Made by a program: the position numbers and the translations under genes. A DNA stretch of 64,000 nt from Zobellia roscoffensis (GTDB lineage Bacteria; Bacteroidota; Bacteroidia; Flavobacteriales; Flavobacteriaceae), in contig NZ_JADDXT010000002.1 of assembly GCF_015330165.1 (NCBI RefSeq), positions 1,052,504-1,116,503 of the forward strand, given 5' to 3'. Below the pieces are notes generated by a model. That model did no database searches and was not told the origin of the DNA. It saw nothing but the letters and a program-made list of their open reading frames with translations. This document shows positions 7,630-16,374 of the stretch, piece by piece (the first letter of the stretch is position 1; each line of letters starts with the position of its first letter).

Positions 7630-8487
7630 ATGAAAACAGAAACTATGCTCAGTGATAAAGTTTTATATATTAGAGATTTGGGCAACTGTCCTCCTGCCTA
7701 TTTGAACGATCCCGCAAGAAGGGATTTCTTTGAAATTGTATGGTTGTATAATGAAGATGCGCTCCACGAGCCACAGCACGACTTTCAAACTTTAAGAGGA
7801 GATTGGATATATCTTATTCCTCCTTACAGGGTACATCAATTAAATAAGGCCGGTAAGAACGGGGTATTAATTTCTTTTAAGCAAGAGCTTTTGGAAGGCG
7901 ACTTAAAAGAATTTTTATTGGATGTCTTTAGAATGTTCAATATTCAAGGTGAGTTTTCTTGTTTACAGGTTAATGAGGAAACATCAAAAGGGTTGGCTTC
8001 CGTGCTCCAACTTTTAGAGGAGGATTACAACAAGGAGAGCATAAACCTTATTATGATCAAAGCGCTTTTAAAAGTATTCCTCTTAAAACTAATTCACCTA
8101 AAAGAGCAGCATTTTACTATGCACGATATTAATGAAAAGCGGGTGTATGAGTTTATGCTTCTGCTCGAAAATAATTATAAAGAGGAGCGAAACGCCGATT
8201 TTTACGCCAGTGAACTGGGGATTAGCGCAAAGCGACTTAATCAAATATTAAAGGAGAAGCTAGACAAAACCGGTGTACAACTTATTCACGACCGTCTTAT
8301 ACTGGAAGCGAAACGGCAGATCATACATAGCGAAAATACCATTAAGGAAATAGCCTACAACCTTGGTTTTAAGGACCACTCTTATTTCAGTCGGTTTTTT
8401 AAACTTCATGCACAGCAAACACCACAAGAATTTCAAAGCGATGTAAAAAGGCATGTTATTTCGCATGAGAACACCCTTTACAACTAG
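7630..8487 (+). CDS. AraC-family transcriptional regulator
   Basis: 285 residues from the ATG at 7630 (a second ATG at 7645 is also possible). The N-terminal half is a cupin-like ligand domain of the type in which 'LRGDWIYLIPPYRVHQL' marks the beta-barrel. The C-terminal ~100 residues contain two helix-turn-helix motifs: FYASELGISAKRLNQILKEKLDKTG, then IKEIAYNLGFKDHSYFSRFFKLHAQQTPQEF, the canonical AraC signature. It is divergent from hxlBA with a 214-bp shared region holding phased direct repeats, so it very likely controls formaldehyde fixation. The inducer is unknown. Confidence 0.9.
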   Translation: MKTETMLSDKVLYIRDLGNCPPAYLNDPARRDFFEIVWLYNEDALHEPQHDFQTLRGDWIYLIPPYRVHQLNKAGKNGVLISFKQELLEGDLKEFLLDVFRMFNIQGEFSCLQVNEETSKGLASVLQLLEEDYNKESINLIMIKALLKVFLLKLIHLKEQHFTMHDINEKRVYEFMLLLENNYKEERNADFYASELGISAKRLNQILKEKLDKTGVQLIHDRLILEAKRQIIHSENTIKEIAYNLGFKDHSYFSRFFKLHAQQTPQEFQSDVKRHVISHENTLYN

Positions 8488-8531
8488 AAATATTTTCACA
8501 ACCGAATACTACATCCCTTTCCAAAAAAGTT

Positions 8532-9161
8532 ATGCGTAAAGAAATAGATATTGAGACGTGGTACAGAAAAGACCACTTTGAATTCTTTTCAAAATTTGAC
8601 GAACCTTTTTACGGTATTACCGCTAAATTAGACTGTACGGAAACCTATCATACGGCAAAAGAAAAAGGTCATTCTTTCTTTTTATCCTACTTGCACAAAG
8701 CTTTGGTAGCGGTTAACAAAACCGTAGAGTTCAGATATCGAATTGTTGATGGAAAACTATATGAATACGAGACAGTTAATGCCTCACCTACTATTAATAG
8801 GGAAAATGGAACTTTTGGATTTTCTCATTTAACGTACCGTGAAAACTTTGAAGACTTCCTAGCTTTGGCCCTTCCTGCCATAGAAAAAGTACGGAATTCA
8901 AACCGACTCATGCCCGATGAATCCGGTGAAAATGTGATACACTGCTCCGCTATTCCGTGGATTGATTTTACTTCAATTTCACATGCCAGGCATTACGCTC
9001 GCCCAGATAGCTGTCCAAAAATCGCCTTTGGAAAAATGACCGCTGAAGGTGATCGGTTATTTATGCCGGTTTCAGTTCATGTGCACCATGCACTAGTAGA
9101 TGGCTATCATGTAGGACAGTTTATGGAAAGGCTTCAAAAACTGATGAAAGCAAAGGTCTAA
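8532..9161 (+). CDS. Chloramphenicol acetyltransferase (CAT)-family protein
   Basis: 209 residues, close to the ~215 of classical CAT (PF00302). The active-site motif HHxxxDG is intact (H185, H186, D190, G191), with H186 the expected general base; the trimer-fold segment FFLSYLHKALVAVNKTVEFRYRI is also present. Classical CAT acetylates chloramphenicol using acetyl-CoA, but many Bacteroidota chromosomes carry CAT-like genes with no known resistance role. There is no mobile element near it, so it looks like a resident gene. It follows the AraC gene by 44 bp on the same strand and could be cotranscribed. Confidence 0.85.
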   Translation: MRKEIDIETWYRKDHFEFFSKFDEPFYGITAKLDCTETYHTAKEKGHSFFLSYLHKALVAVNKTVEFRYRIVDGKLYEYETVNASPTINRENGTFGFSHLTYRENFEDFLALALPAIEKVRNSNRLMPDESGENVIHCSAIPWIDFTSISHARHYARPDSCPKIAFGKMTAEGDRLFMPVSVHVHHALVDGYHVGQFMERLQKLMKAKV

Positions 9162-9200
9162 CCGTTACAGGAATGAAATAACAGCGTAGAATTGCTTCGC

Positions 9201-9740
9201 TTAAAACGCAATGTTCACAAAAGGCAGTATAGGACTTGTATAAACACTTTCATCCTTATCGTACAGAACATTATACTTTGCCCCAATTGCAATGTTTTTG
9301 GTAATATTTAAGCCTGCACCAATAAATAACGCCGAGTCCCAATAGTCGGTTTCAATATCCCCTGTAACCGCCTCTGTTTTGGTATTTACCTTAAGTTGAG
9401 CAAACTCTAACAATAGCATTAGTCTATCAATTGGTTGATATTGACTTATTATATTACCGCCAAAAGTGGTGGTTTTCTGTAAATCTTTGATGGAGGTATA
9501 ACTTCCTTGAAGACCCACACCAAGACTAACTTTATTACTTAAGCTATACATTAAATTTGGAGATAGAGCTATGTTGGTCCCACCTACAAAACTTAACCCA
9601 AACCCACAGCCAAATCTTAAGCGTTTGTTAACAACGGCCATACTATCCTGCACAGCAACTTCTGTAACCTGTGCCGATGTGTTTATTGAAAAAAATAATG
9701 CTCCGATTACTAGTGCAAGCTGAATACCTAGTTGTTTCAT
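9201..9740 (-). CDS. Outer-membrane beta-barrel protein
   Basis: 179 residues with a signal peptide (about 1-23, ending TSA-Q). The mature part is a series of amphipathic strands (RLRFGCGFGLSFVGG, YSLSNKVSLGVGLQGSYTS, NITKNIAIGAKYNVLYD) and ends in Phe after LPFVNIAF, the pattern of small OmpA/OmpW-like eight-stranded barrels. The specific family was not recognised. It is convergent with the CAT gene and has its own upstream region of more than 300 bp. Confidence 0.65.
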   Translation of the reverse strand: MKQLGIQLALVIGALFFSINTSAQVTEVAVQDSMAVVNKRLRFGCGFGLSFVGGTNIALSPNLMYSLSNKVSLGVGLQGSYTSIKDLQKTTTFGGNIISQYQPIDRLMLLLEFAQLKVNTKTEAVTGDIETDYWDSALFIGAGLNITKNIAIGAKYNVLYDKDESVYTSPILPFVNIAF

Positions 9741-10102
9741 TTTAAATATTTTTATTAATGTATGAGTTTTATCACTGGTGCTATTGGGATAAATATAAAG
9801 TTTTTATAATAAATTTTAACATTTTCTTTGCATTCAGTGCCCGGTGCTAAATCAACTATTAAAAGTATTATGGTTTTTATCGAAACACTAGATAACCTTC
9901 AGCAACAAAGAACCTATCCTCAAATCGCATAAATAAGGCTACAGAAACCTTTGCAGTCTTTCCTAACACACTCATCCATAAATTAAGTTAACCGACAACT
10001 TTAACTGATAGCTTTCAGGAGTACTAATTGGATTATAATTTTTTCTTTCTAGACTCATGAATCTGCTGTATTTTTTCTTTTTTGAAACTTTATACTAGAA
10101 AG
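9741..10102. other. Intergenic region, 362 bp
   Basis: AT-rich spacer between the divergent barrel gene and the DUF2945 gene. It should hold promoters for both, but I found no perfect TAnnTTTG element, RNA gene, strong hairpin or repeat in it. Confidence 0.5.
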
Positions 10103-10315
10103 ATGATTAGAAAAGGAACAGAAGTAAAATGGAAATGGGGCTCAGGCAGCGCTACAGGAACAGTAGAGAACACCTACAACAAGGTAATAACCCGGAAAAT
10201 TGAAGGGAATGAGATTACACGCAAAGGTTCAAAAGACAACAAAGCGCTATATATTAAGCAAGAGGATGGTAGTGAAGTATTAAAACTGGAGAGTGAAGTA
10301 GAACGCACAGAGTAA
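10103..10315 (+). CDS. DUF2945/HVA1-family small protein
   Basis: 70 residues from the ATG at 10103; the TTG at 10082 is less likely as a start because homologous proteins begin at 'M-x-x-G-x-x-V-x-W'. The sequence (KGTEVKWKWGSGSATGTV...ITRKGSKDNKALYIKQEDGSEVLKLESEV) matches the HVA1/Tudor-like family (PF11160), small SH3-like barrels found in bacteria and fungi. The molecular function is unknown; bacterial members are cytosolic. It is followed by a pentapeptide-repeat gene 88 bp downstream. Confidence 0.8.
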   Translation: MIRKGTEVKWKWGSGSATGTVENTYNKVITRKIEGNEITRKGSKDNKALYIKQEDGSEVLKLESEVERTE

Positions 10316-10403
10316 TTTTGCAATGCGAATAGACAGCTATTATTAGAATATAAAAATCCGTCCTAGAAATTGCATCCAACTGCAAAATTATGTTTATTCG
10401 CTT

Positions 10404-10979
10404 ATGGACAAGCCTTTTATAACAGACCAAAAATACCTCTCACAAGATTTCACCGGTAGTAAATTAACCAAAGGAGATTATGAGAACTGCATTTTTGAAG
10501 GATGTGATTTTTCAGATGGTTATTTAGATAACCAGAATTTTATGGAGTGTGAGTTTATAGATTGCAACCTCAGTAATGCAAATATTAGACATACTACGTT
10601 TAAAGAAATCACCTTCTCTCACTGCAAAATGATAGGCCTCAAATTTGAAGATTGTAATACATTTTTAATCGATTTTAGTTTTCACGATTGCAATCTAGAT
10701 TATACATCCTTCTATAGTTTAACCCTTCTCAAACAACAGTTTGTTTCATGTAAAATGATTGAAACCGACTTTACGGAAGCTGTTCTAAAAAACGCCACTT
10801 TTGACGATTGTGATTTGCAAGGAGCTATTTTCAATCGCACTAACTTAGAAAAATCCGATTTAAAGACTGCTTTTAATTTCACCATTGACCCGGAAGAAAA
10901 CAATCTTAAAAAAGCAAAGTTTTCAAAAGATGGTATTATTGGTCTTCTAAAGAAATATGACCTTACTATAGAACCCTAA
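10404..10979 (+). CDS. Pentapeptide-repeat protein
   Basis: 191 residues. From about residue 14 to 165 nearly every fifth residue is Phe or Leu, with small residues before it (ENCIFEGCDFSDGYL, CEFIDCNLSNANI, CDLQGAIFNRTNLEKSDL), which predicts a right-handed quadrilateral beta-helix. The length and break in the repeats around residue 95 resemble the Qnr/McbG group, which mimic DNA and shield gyrase, but a specific Qnr-type loop could not be confirmed. There is no signal peptide. A role in gyrase protection is possible and unproven. Confidence 0.85.
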   Translation: MDKPFITDQKYLSQDFTGSKLTKGDYENCIFEGCDFSDGYLDNQNFMECEFIDCNLSNANIRHTTFKEITFSHCKMIGLKFEDCNTFLIDFSFHDCNLDYTSFYSLTLLKQQFVSCKMIETDFTEAVLKNATFDDCDLQGAIFNRTNLEKSDLKTAFNFTIDPEENNLKKAKFSKDGIIGLLKKYDLTIEP

Positions 10980-11041
10980 ACGAGATAATACGTTTACAAA
11001 CGGATAAATCAGTATATTACTGACCACTAACCTATTATTTT

Positions 11042-11530
11042 ATGAAATACTTTCTTTTCGTATTCTTTCTATTCTCGCTTAGTATCAGCGCTCAAAATAC
11101 CACTACACTGCCCGAAGGCTCAAGCTCACCAAACGCAACTCTGTCTGATATTTCTTGGATGGAAGGCAACTGGTCCGGTGAAGCTTTTGGGGGTATAACC
11201 GAAGAAACATGGGGTCCTCCACAAGGTGGCTCTATGATGTTTTCATTCAAGTTAGTTTCTGAAGGGAAGGTTTCTTTTTATGAATTGGGTCATATTCGTG
11301 AAGTTAATAATACCTTGATATATGAACTCAAACATTTTCATGGTGATTTAAAGGGCTGGGAAGAAAAAGATGAGGTACAACAGTTTAAATTGGTTAAAGT
11401 AGATGGTAACCGTGTCTATTTTGAAGGTTTTACTTTTGAAAAAGTGAGTGGAAACGAAATTAATATTTACGCTCAAATAGGTAACGAAGATGGTTCTTCT
11501 GAAGAGGTGACTTTCAACTTTAAAAAGTAA
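11042..11530 (+). CDS. Secreted DUF6265-like protein
   Basis: 162 residues with an N-terminal signal peptide (about 1-17, ending SISA-Q). The mature part starts with LSDISWMEGNWSGEAFGGITEETWGPPQGGSMMFSFKLV, which fits the DUF6265 family (PF19780) whose signature is 'W(M/L)xGxW...EEW..P.gGsM.G'. Members are calycin-like barrels of unknown ligand. It precedes the zinc-ribbon gene by only 4 bp, but the two proteins act in different compartments. Confidence 0.7.
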   Translation: MKYFLFVFFLFSLSISAQNTTTLPEGSSSPNATLSDISWMEGNWSGEAFGGITEETWGPPQGGSMMFSFKLVSEGKVSFYELGHIREVNNTLIYELKHFHGDLKGWEEKDEVQQFKLVKVDGNRVYFEGFTFEKVSGNEINIYAQIGNEDGSSEEVTFNFKK

Positions 11531-11534
11531 TAGA

Positions 11535-11885
11535 TTGAAGAAAAAGTGTTTAGATTGTGGTACTGAGATTATGGGTAGGGCAGATAAAAAATTCTGCTCT
11601 GATTACTGTCGTAACGCATATCATAATAACGCGAACAAAGACAGTAACAACCTTATCCGTAATACGAACAATCGCCTTAGAAAAAATTACAGAATTTTAG
11701 ATAGCTACAAACTAAAAGAAGGAAAAACCACGACTACCAAGGCTAAACTACAAGACAAAGGTTTTGATTTTGATTTTATAACCAGCCTCTACACTACCAA
11801 AAAAGGCACAGTGTACTTTTTTGTATATGACTTGGGTTACCTACCTCTAGACAATGATTTTTATATGATTGTTAAACGTGAATAA
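11535..11885 (+). CDS. Small zinc-ribbon protein of unknown function
   Basis: 116 residues. The start is taken as TTG at 11535 because the next ATG (within the ribbon) would delete the first cysteine pair. Residues 5-8 (CLDC) and 21-25 (CSDYC) form a treble-clef-like zinc site, followed by RNAYHNN. The C-terminal ~60 residues (GFDFDFITSLYTTKKGTVYFFVYDLGYLPLDNDFYMIV) form a conserved alpha-beta tail. It resembles proteins common in Flavobacteriaceae without an assigned role; nucleic-acid binding is plausible from the ribbon. Confidence 0.7.
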   Translation: MKKKCLDCGTEIMGRADKKFCSDYCRNAYHNNANKDSNNLIRNTNNRLRKNYRILDSYKLKEGKTTTTKAKLQDKGFDFDFITSLYTTKKGTVYFFVYDLGYLPLDNDFYMIVKRE

Positions 11886-11905
11886 TCAATTATAAGAGCA
11901 CAAAA

Positions 11906-11934
11906 AAATGCTCCCCTCTAAAAGGAAAGCATTT
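11906..11934 (+). terminator. Weak stem-loop after the zinc-ribbon gene
   Basis: AAATGCT at 11906-11912 pairs with AGCATTT at 11928-11934, 20 bp past the stop codon. A run of A precedes it but no clear T tract follows on the plus strand, so it would terminate better on the minus strand, after the CBS gene. Confidence 0.4.
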
Positions 11935-11974
11935 CATGTTCATTTTAAGTAATGCGTTTGGGGTTAACGTGACA

Positions 11975-12442
11975 TTACCAACTATGGCCGGTTAACTTTA
12001 AAGCGGCAATAACAATATCTTTTCGGCTTATCTGGCCAACCAAAATGCCATCTTTCATAACTGGAAGCCTCCTTCTGTTGTGTTTGTCAAAGATGCCTGC
12101 AGCATCAAAAATTGAGATATCATGGGGAATGGTCTCAACTTCTTTTGTCATGAACTTCTCTACACTCTTGTCAAGAATAGGCTGGTTAAAATATCTACTT
12201 TCCGATATCTGTTTCATACAATCGGCCTCAGATATAATGCCCACTAAGAAACCATTGTCGTCCATGACGGGACCACCTGAAATACTATATTTAGCAAACT
12301 GCTCCATAACTTCCAGAATAGACTGGTCTGGACTAAAAGTCACCAGTTTCTTTGTCATGTAGTCAGACACTAATATGGGCGCGTCATATTCTTTCTTTAC
12401 ATCTACTTTTGCCCTTGGGCCTTGAAAACTTTTTATTCCCAT
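11975..12442 (-). CDS. Tandem CBS-domain protein
   Basis: 155 residues with two CBS domains: about 25-80 (VSDYMTKKLVTFSPDQSILEVMEQFAKYSISGGPVMDDNGFLVGIISEADC) and 90-148 (VEKFMTKEVETIPHDISIFDAAGIFDKHNRRRLPVMKDGILVGQISRKDIV). Such a pair forms one Bateman module that binds adenine nucleotides. No other domain is attached, so it probably acts by binding a partner. It stands alone between a plus-strand zinc-ribbon gene and the M28 peptidase gene. Confidence 0.9.
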   Translation of the reverse strand: MGIKSFQGPRAKVDVKKEYDAPILVSDYMTKKLVTFSPDQSILEVMEQFAKYSISGGPVMDDNGFLVGIISEADCMKQISESRYFNQPILDKSVEKFMTKEVETIPHDISIFDAAGIFDKHNRRRLPVMKDGILVGQISRKDIVIAALKLTGHSW

Positions 12443-12648
12443 ATAATTTCGTTTTTATTGCCTAGCGGCAGGTTAGGTTAATTACTAAAGATAGTAAATA
12501 ATTTAATGGAATATTTACTTATTCGACGAATTACCTCTCATATTCTTACTATTTTAATTAAAAAGATGTCGATTTTAATTTCACACCCGCCCGTAATAAA
12601 ACCCAATCTCCATTAGAATTTTATATTTTTATTCAAGAACTTTAACCA

Positions 12649-14934
12649 ATGAAAAGATTTTCTTCCACACTTTCCTTTCTTCTCCTGTTAGCTGCCATTT
12701 ATTGGGGGTTCCATACATCTATGCCTGTGTATGAAAAAGATTCCTCTGCTCCCAAAATTTCATTTTCCACAGATCGCGCTCTAAGACATGTAAAAGAAAT
12801 TTCAAAAGAACCACACGGTATAGGTTTTCCCGGGCATAAAAAAGTTCAAAATTATATTGTAAGTGAGCTGGAAAAGATGGGTTTACAAACTTCCATTCAA
12901 ACAGGATACGCGATCGGCGATTGGGGAAACATGAGCAAACCTGAGAATATCGTCACAAAAATAAAAGGAAGTGGTACTGGCAAAGCTCTCCTTTTACTTT
13001 CTCACTATGATAGTCACCCACATTCTTCTTTGGGGGCTAGTGATGCCGGTAGCGGTGTAGCTACTATTTTAGAGAGCGTAAGAGCTTTTTTATCCGAAGA
13101 AAAGCAACCTAAAAATGACATTATTATTTTATTTACGGATGGGGAAGAGTTGGGACTAAACGGTGCCGACCTCTTTGCAAACCAACATGAATGGGCAAAA
13201 GACGTAGGCTTGGTGCTCAATTTTGAAGCTCGTGGAAGCGGTGGCCCAAGCTATACCTTCGTTGAGACCAATACAGGAAATCAGCATTTAATAAGTGAAT
13301 TTATAAAGGCCAACCCAAAGTACCCCATGGCAAATTCCCTTTACTATAGTATATATAAAATGCTCCCCAATGACACTGATTTAACCATTTTCAGGGAGGA
13401 TCGGGATATTCAAGGATTCAATTTTGCCTTTATTGATGACCATTTTGATTACCATACCGCTCAGGACTCTTACGAGCGATTAGACAAAAAGACATTAGCG
13501 CACCAAGGTAGCTATCTAATGCCGCTCTTAAAACATTTTAGCGCTACAGAACTGAATCAACTCCAAAGCCCAAATGATTATGTGTACTTTAATATGCCGG
13601 TATTTGGAGTTGTGTCCTATCCGTTTGATTGGATTTGGTCTATGCTAGGTCTAGCATCGCTCCTATTTCTTTGTGTTCTGCTTTACGCATTCAAGGAAAA
13701 ATTATTGACTGCTAAGGGCGTTTTCATTGGTTTTGTTCCGTTACTACTTTCATTGATCATAAACGGACTTATAGGATACTTCAGTTGGTCTACCTTAAAA
13801 TGGGCGTACCCTGCTTATAATGACATTTTACATGGCTTCACCTATAACGGATATGCTTATATTTTTGCTTTTGTATGTCTTTCTATTGCTGTTTGTTTTG
13901 GGATATATCATAAATTTAAAAGCCTATCTACTACAGATTTAGTGGTAGCCCCTTTATTTTTATGGCTGATACTCTGTACTGCAATTGCCAAATATTTGCC
14001 TGGTGCCAGTTTCTTTACCATACCGGTATTTGCGCTTCTTGCATCTTGGTATGTAACTCTTCATCAAAAAGCACCTAGCGTACTTTTAATGGTATTTTTA
14101 GGGTTACCAGCTATATGGTTGTACGCCCCGTTCGTTAAAGGATTTCCTGTAGGATTAGGCCTTAAAATGATGGTGGGTGGTACGCTTCTGGTCACCCTTA
14201 CTTTCTTTTTGTTACTCCCCATTTTTGGGATGTACAAACATAAAAAGAAATGGGCCTATTTGGGAGTACTCGCTTTTTTAATTACCATGGTGTATGCCCA
14301 CGTTCATTCAGGTTTTGATTCTGATAACGGAAAACCAAGCAGCTTGGTATACCTTCTTGATACAGACACCAACACTGCGCAATGGGCAAGTTATGACCAA
14401 GCTATTATTGAATGGAACCAAGCCTTTTTAGGAAACGAAAAAGGAATATCCGAACCATTAAACAAGAATATCATTGGCAGCAAATACAATTCACTTTTTA
14501 CTCGTTCTGCAGATGCTCCATTAAAACCCTTAAAAGGACCTAAAATTGAAACCACCAGAGATACATTAATTGGCAACAATAGGGTTATTGAATTGTGTAT
14601 AACACCGCAACGTACCGTAAACCGTTTGGATATTTTTACAGAAAGTACCAGTTTCAAAAATATTAAAGTAAATGACCTAGAACTCTCTCCTTCCTATTTG
14701 AAAGAAAGGAAGACGAGCAAGTTGCTTACCCATTATATTACGGACAATGCTTATACCGAACTTGAAATAAGCATCCCTAAAGACAGCGTTCTTGAACTCA
14801 CTTTCTCTGAGGCTTCCAATGACCTTTTGACCCATCCTCTTTTTGAGGTGCCTAAAAGACCAGAAACCAGCATCCCCATGCCCTTTGTACTAAACGATGC
14901 TATTATCACTACTAAAACTATCAGATTTGAATAA
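12649..14934 (+). CDS. Membrane-anchored M28-family aminopeptidase
   Basis: 761 residues. An N-terminal hydrophobic segment (about 9-22) is followed by a periplasmic M28 zinc-peptidase domain (about 35-300) with HYD at ~120, the bridging Asp in SDAGSG at ~132, DGEE (general base and ligand) at ~165, an Asp/Glu ligand in NFEARG at ~193 and a final His in YHTAQDS at ~282. Then come 8-9 membrane helices (about 320-560) and a C-terminal periplasmic domain. This architecture matches the Fxna/ERMP1-like group. It overlaps the next gene, so the two are probably cotranscribed. Confidence 0.88.
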   Translation: MKRFSSTLSFLLLLAAIYWGFHTSMPVYEKDSSAPKISFSTDRALRHVKEISKEPHGIGFPGHKKVQNYIVSELEKMGLQTSIQTGYAIGDWGNMSKPENIVTKIKGSGTGKALLLLSHYDSHPHSSLGASDAGSGVATILESVRAFLSEEKQPKNDIIILFTDGEELGLNGADLFANQHEWAKDVGLVLNFEARGSGGPSYTFVETNTGNQHLISEFIKANPKYPMANSLYYSIYKMLPNDTDLTIFREDRDIQGFNFAFIDDHFDYHTAQDSYERLDKKTLAHQGSYLMPLLKHFSATELNQLQSPNDYVYFNMPVFGVVSYPFDWIWSMLGLASLLFLCVLLYAFKEKLLTAKGVFIGFVPLLLSLIINGLIGYFSWSTLKWAYPAYNDILHGFTYNGYAYIFAFVCLSIAVCFGIYHKFKSLSTTDLVVAPLFLWLILCTAIAKYLPGASFFTIPVFALLASWYVTLHQKAPSVLLMVFLGLPAIWLYAPFVKGFPVGLGLKMMVGGTLLVTLTFFLLLPIFGMYKHKKKWAYLGVLAFLITMVYAHVHSGFDSDNGKPSSLVYLLDTDTNTAQWASYDQAIIEWNQAFLGNEKGISEPLNKNIIGSKYNSLFTRSADAPLKPLKGPKIETTRDTLIGNNRVIELCITPQRTVNRLDIFTESTSFKNIKVNDLELSPSYLKERKTSKLLTHYITDNAYTELEISIPKDSVLELTFSEASNDLLTHPLFEVPKRPETSIPMPFVLNDAIITTKTIRFE

Positions 14935-15730
14935 GAACATAGCTATTATGGGCTGCGGTTGGCTAGGACTACCATTGGCCAAAAAGTTTATAGAAAAGGG
15001 ATACACCGTAAATGGAAGCACCACTTCAGAAGAAAAACTAGACCTCTTATCTACTGAAGGCATTCAGCCTTTTATAATTTCACTTTCGGAAACAAAAATT
15101 ACGGGAGACATCAATTCATTTTTAAACAATGCCAATGTTCTTATAATTAACGTACCTCCAAAACTGCGCGGTACCAACAATGAAAATTACGTTAAGAAAA
15201 TGCTACTGGTATTACATGCACTTGAATCTTCTACGGTTGAAAATGTAATTTTCGTCAGTAGTACATCGGTTTACGGAGATATTGATGGAGAGGTTACCGA
15301 AGAAACTACACCTCAACCTTCAACAGAATCCGGAAGACAACTTTTGGAATGCGAACAATTGTTTCAAAACCAGCCAGGTCTTCAAACCACCATTATAAGA
15401 TTTGGCGGATTGATCGGTCCAAATAGGAATCCAGTTACGATGCTATCTAAGCGAAAAAATCTCAAAAACGGAAATGCACCTATCAATCTCATTCATCTAA
15501 ATGACTGTATACGGGTAATCTATAAATCAGTTCATGAAAATTGGACTCCAGGGTTACTAAATGCAGTATTTCCCTACCACCCTAGCAAAAAAGAATATTA
15601 CACATTACAGGCTATTAAAAACAAGTTACAATTACCTAAATATAATAATGATAAAGAGAAAAAAGGAAAACTAATACATTCCTACACCCTTACAAACGTT
15701 AAGAACTTCAAATTTACTACAACGTTGTAG
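14897..15730 (+). CDS. NAD(P)-binding SDR-like protein (YeeZ type)
   Basis: 277 residues from the ATG at 14897, which overlaps the peptidase gene by 38 bp; a TTG at 14927 (8-bp overlap) would give a more typical N-terminus just before IAIMGCGWLG. The Rossmann motif GCGWLGLPLA is followed by an atypical-SDR core with VSSTSVYG at about 120 and no clear YxxxK catalytic pair. It resembles the E. coli YeeZ family of extended/atypical SDRs. No substrate can be assigned. Confidence 0.75.
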   Translation: MLLSLLKLSDLNKNIAIMGCGWLGLPLAKKFIEKGYTVNGSTTSEEKLDLLSTEGIQPFIISLSETKITGDINSFLNNANVLIINVPPKLRGTNNENYVKKMLLVLHALESSTVENVIFVSSTSVYGDIDGEVTEETTPQPSTESGRQLLECEQLFQNQPGLQTTIIRFGGLIGPNRNPVTMLSKRKNLKNGNAPINLIHLNDCIRVIYKSVHENWTPGLLNAVFPYHPSKKEYYTLQAIKNKLQLPKYNNDKEKKGKLIHSYTLTNVKNFKFTTTL

Positions 15731-15815
15731 TTTGTTTTCACCACAGCTATTTGTCTTTTCACAACAAACTAAAAGGATAGTTGTTAATACACCATGCATT
15801 TCATCGATTAAAAAG

Positions 15816-15823
15816 TAACTTTG
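15816..15823 (+). promoter_or_regulatory. Bacteroidota -7 element
   Basis: TAACTTTG, a perfect TAnnTTTG match 24 bp before the ATG at 15848. It overlaps an in-frame TTG at 15821, which therefore should not be the start codon. Confidence 0.55.
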
Positions 15824-15847
15824 GTATATAATTTAAAACTATTTGCC

Positions 15848-16219
15848 ATGGAAAATTCAGGTTTAAGAAGCAGGATTCTTGAGGATATCGAGACTCTTAT
15901 TGCTTCAAGCTGCACCAAGCAAAAAGTTCCCCTAAAATTAAAAAAGTTGCATATAGCGATATTAAAAAATCATTATAACGCAGCAAATGTGTCTATAGAT
16001 TATCATAGACGAAGGGTTGAGATGGACATTGTTATGGATGACAAAGATTACGACCCTAAAAAGGTAAATCTCTCTATTCCTACGTTGCACACCAACCTAT
16101 GGTTTAAGAATTTATATGATTTTTTAATATCATGTATTGATCAAGACCCTAAAAGCTTGGCATTTTATTCCATGCTTTTAAAATCGTATCAAAACAACGA
16201 GATTTCTCTTGTTGCCTAG
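15848..16219 (+). CDS. Small protein of unknown function
   Basis: 123 residues from the ATG at 15848, chosen because the upstream in-frame TTG lies inside a promoter element. It is basic at the N-terminus (SRILEDIETLIASSCTKQKVPLKLKKLHIAI), with no signal peptide or membrane helix. A middle segment YHRRRVEMDIVMDDKDYD is followed by a hydrophobic alpha-helical C-terminus. I do not recognise a family. It has its own promoter and a strong terminator, so it is a single-gene unit. Confidence 0.7.
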   Translation: MENSGLRSRILEDIETLIASSCTKQKVPLKLKKLHIAILKNHYNAANVSIDYHRRRVEMDIVMDDKDYDPKKVNLSIPTLHTNLWFKNLYDFLISCIDQDPKSLAFYSMLLKSYQNNEISLVA

Positions 16220-16241
16220 TACAAAAGAACCAAACCGACAT

Positions 16242-16271
16242 AAAAAAGGATGCTCTAGGGCATCCTTTTTT
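16242..16271 (+). terminator. Strong intrinsic terminator
   Basis: A perfect 12-bp stem (AAAAAAGGATGC at 16242-16253, reverse complement at 16260-16271) with a 6-nt loop and a T tract that includes the end of the stem. It starts 22 bp after the stop codon at 16219. Confidence 0.9.
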
Positions 16272-16325
16272 CTTTTGTGCACTCTCATTATGCTTTTATT
16301 CACAGTTACATACCAATAATATTGC

Positions 16326-16333
16326 TAATTTTG
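16326..16333 (+). promoter_or_regulatory. Bacteroidota -7 element
   Basis: TAATTTTG, a perfect TAnnTTTG match 41 bp upstream of the start codon at 16375. A clear -33 TTG is not seen. Confidence 0.5.
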
Positions 16334-16374
16334 CCAACCGCAACCAAAACGAGAGAATCGTAAAATAGCAACAC

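Noticed and set aside
7422..7655. 77-residue plus-strand frame between hxlB and the AraC gene
   Set aside because: It covers the phased repeats and both promoter elements and ends inside the regulator gene; the region is regulatory.
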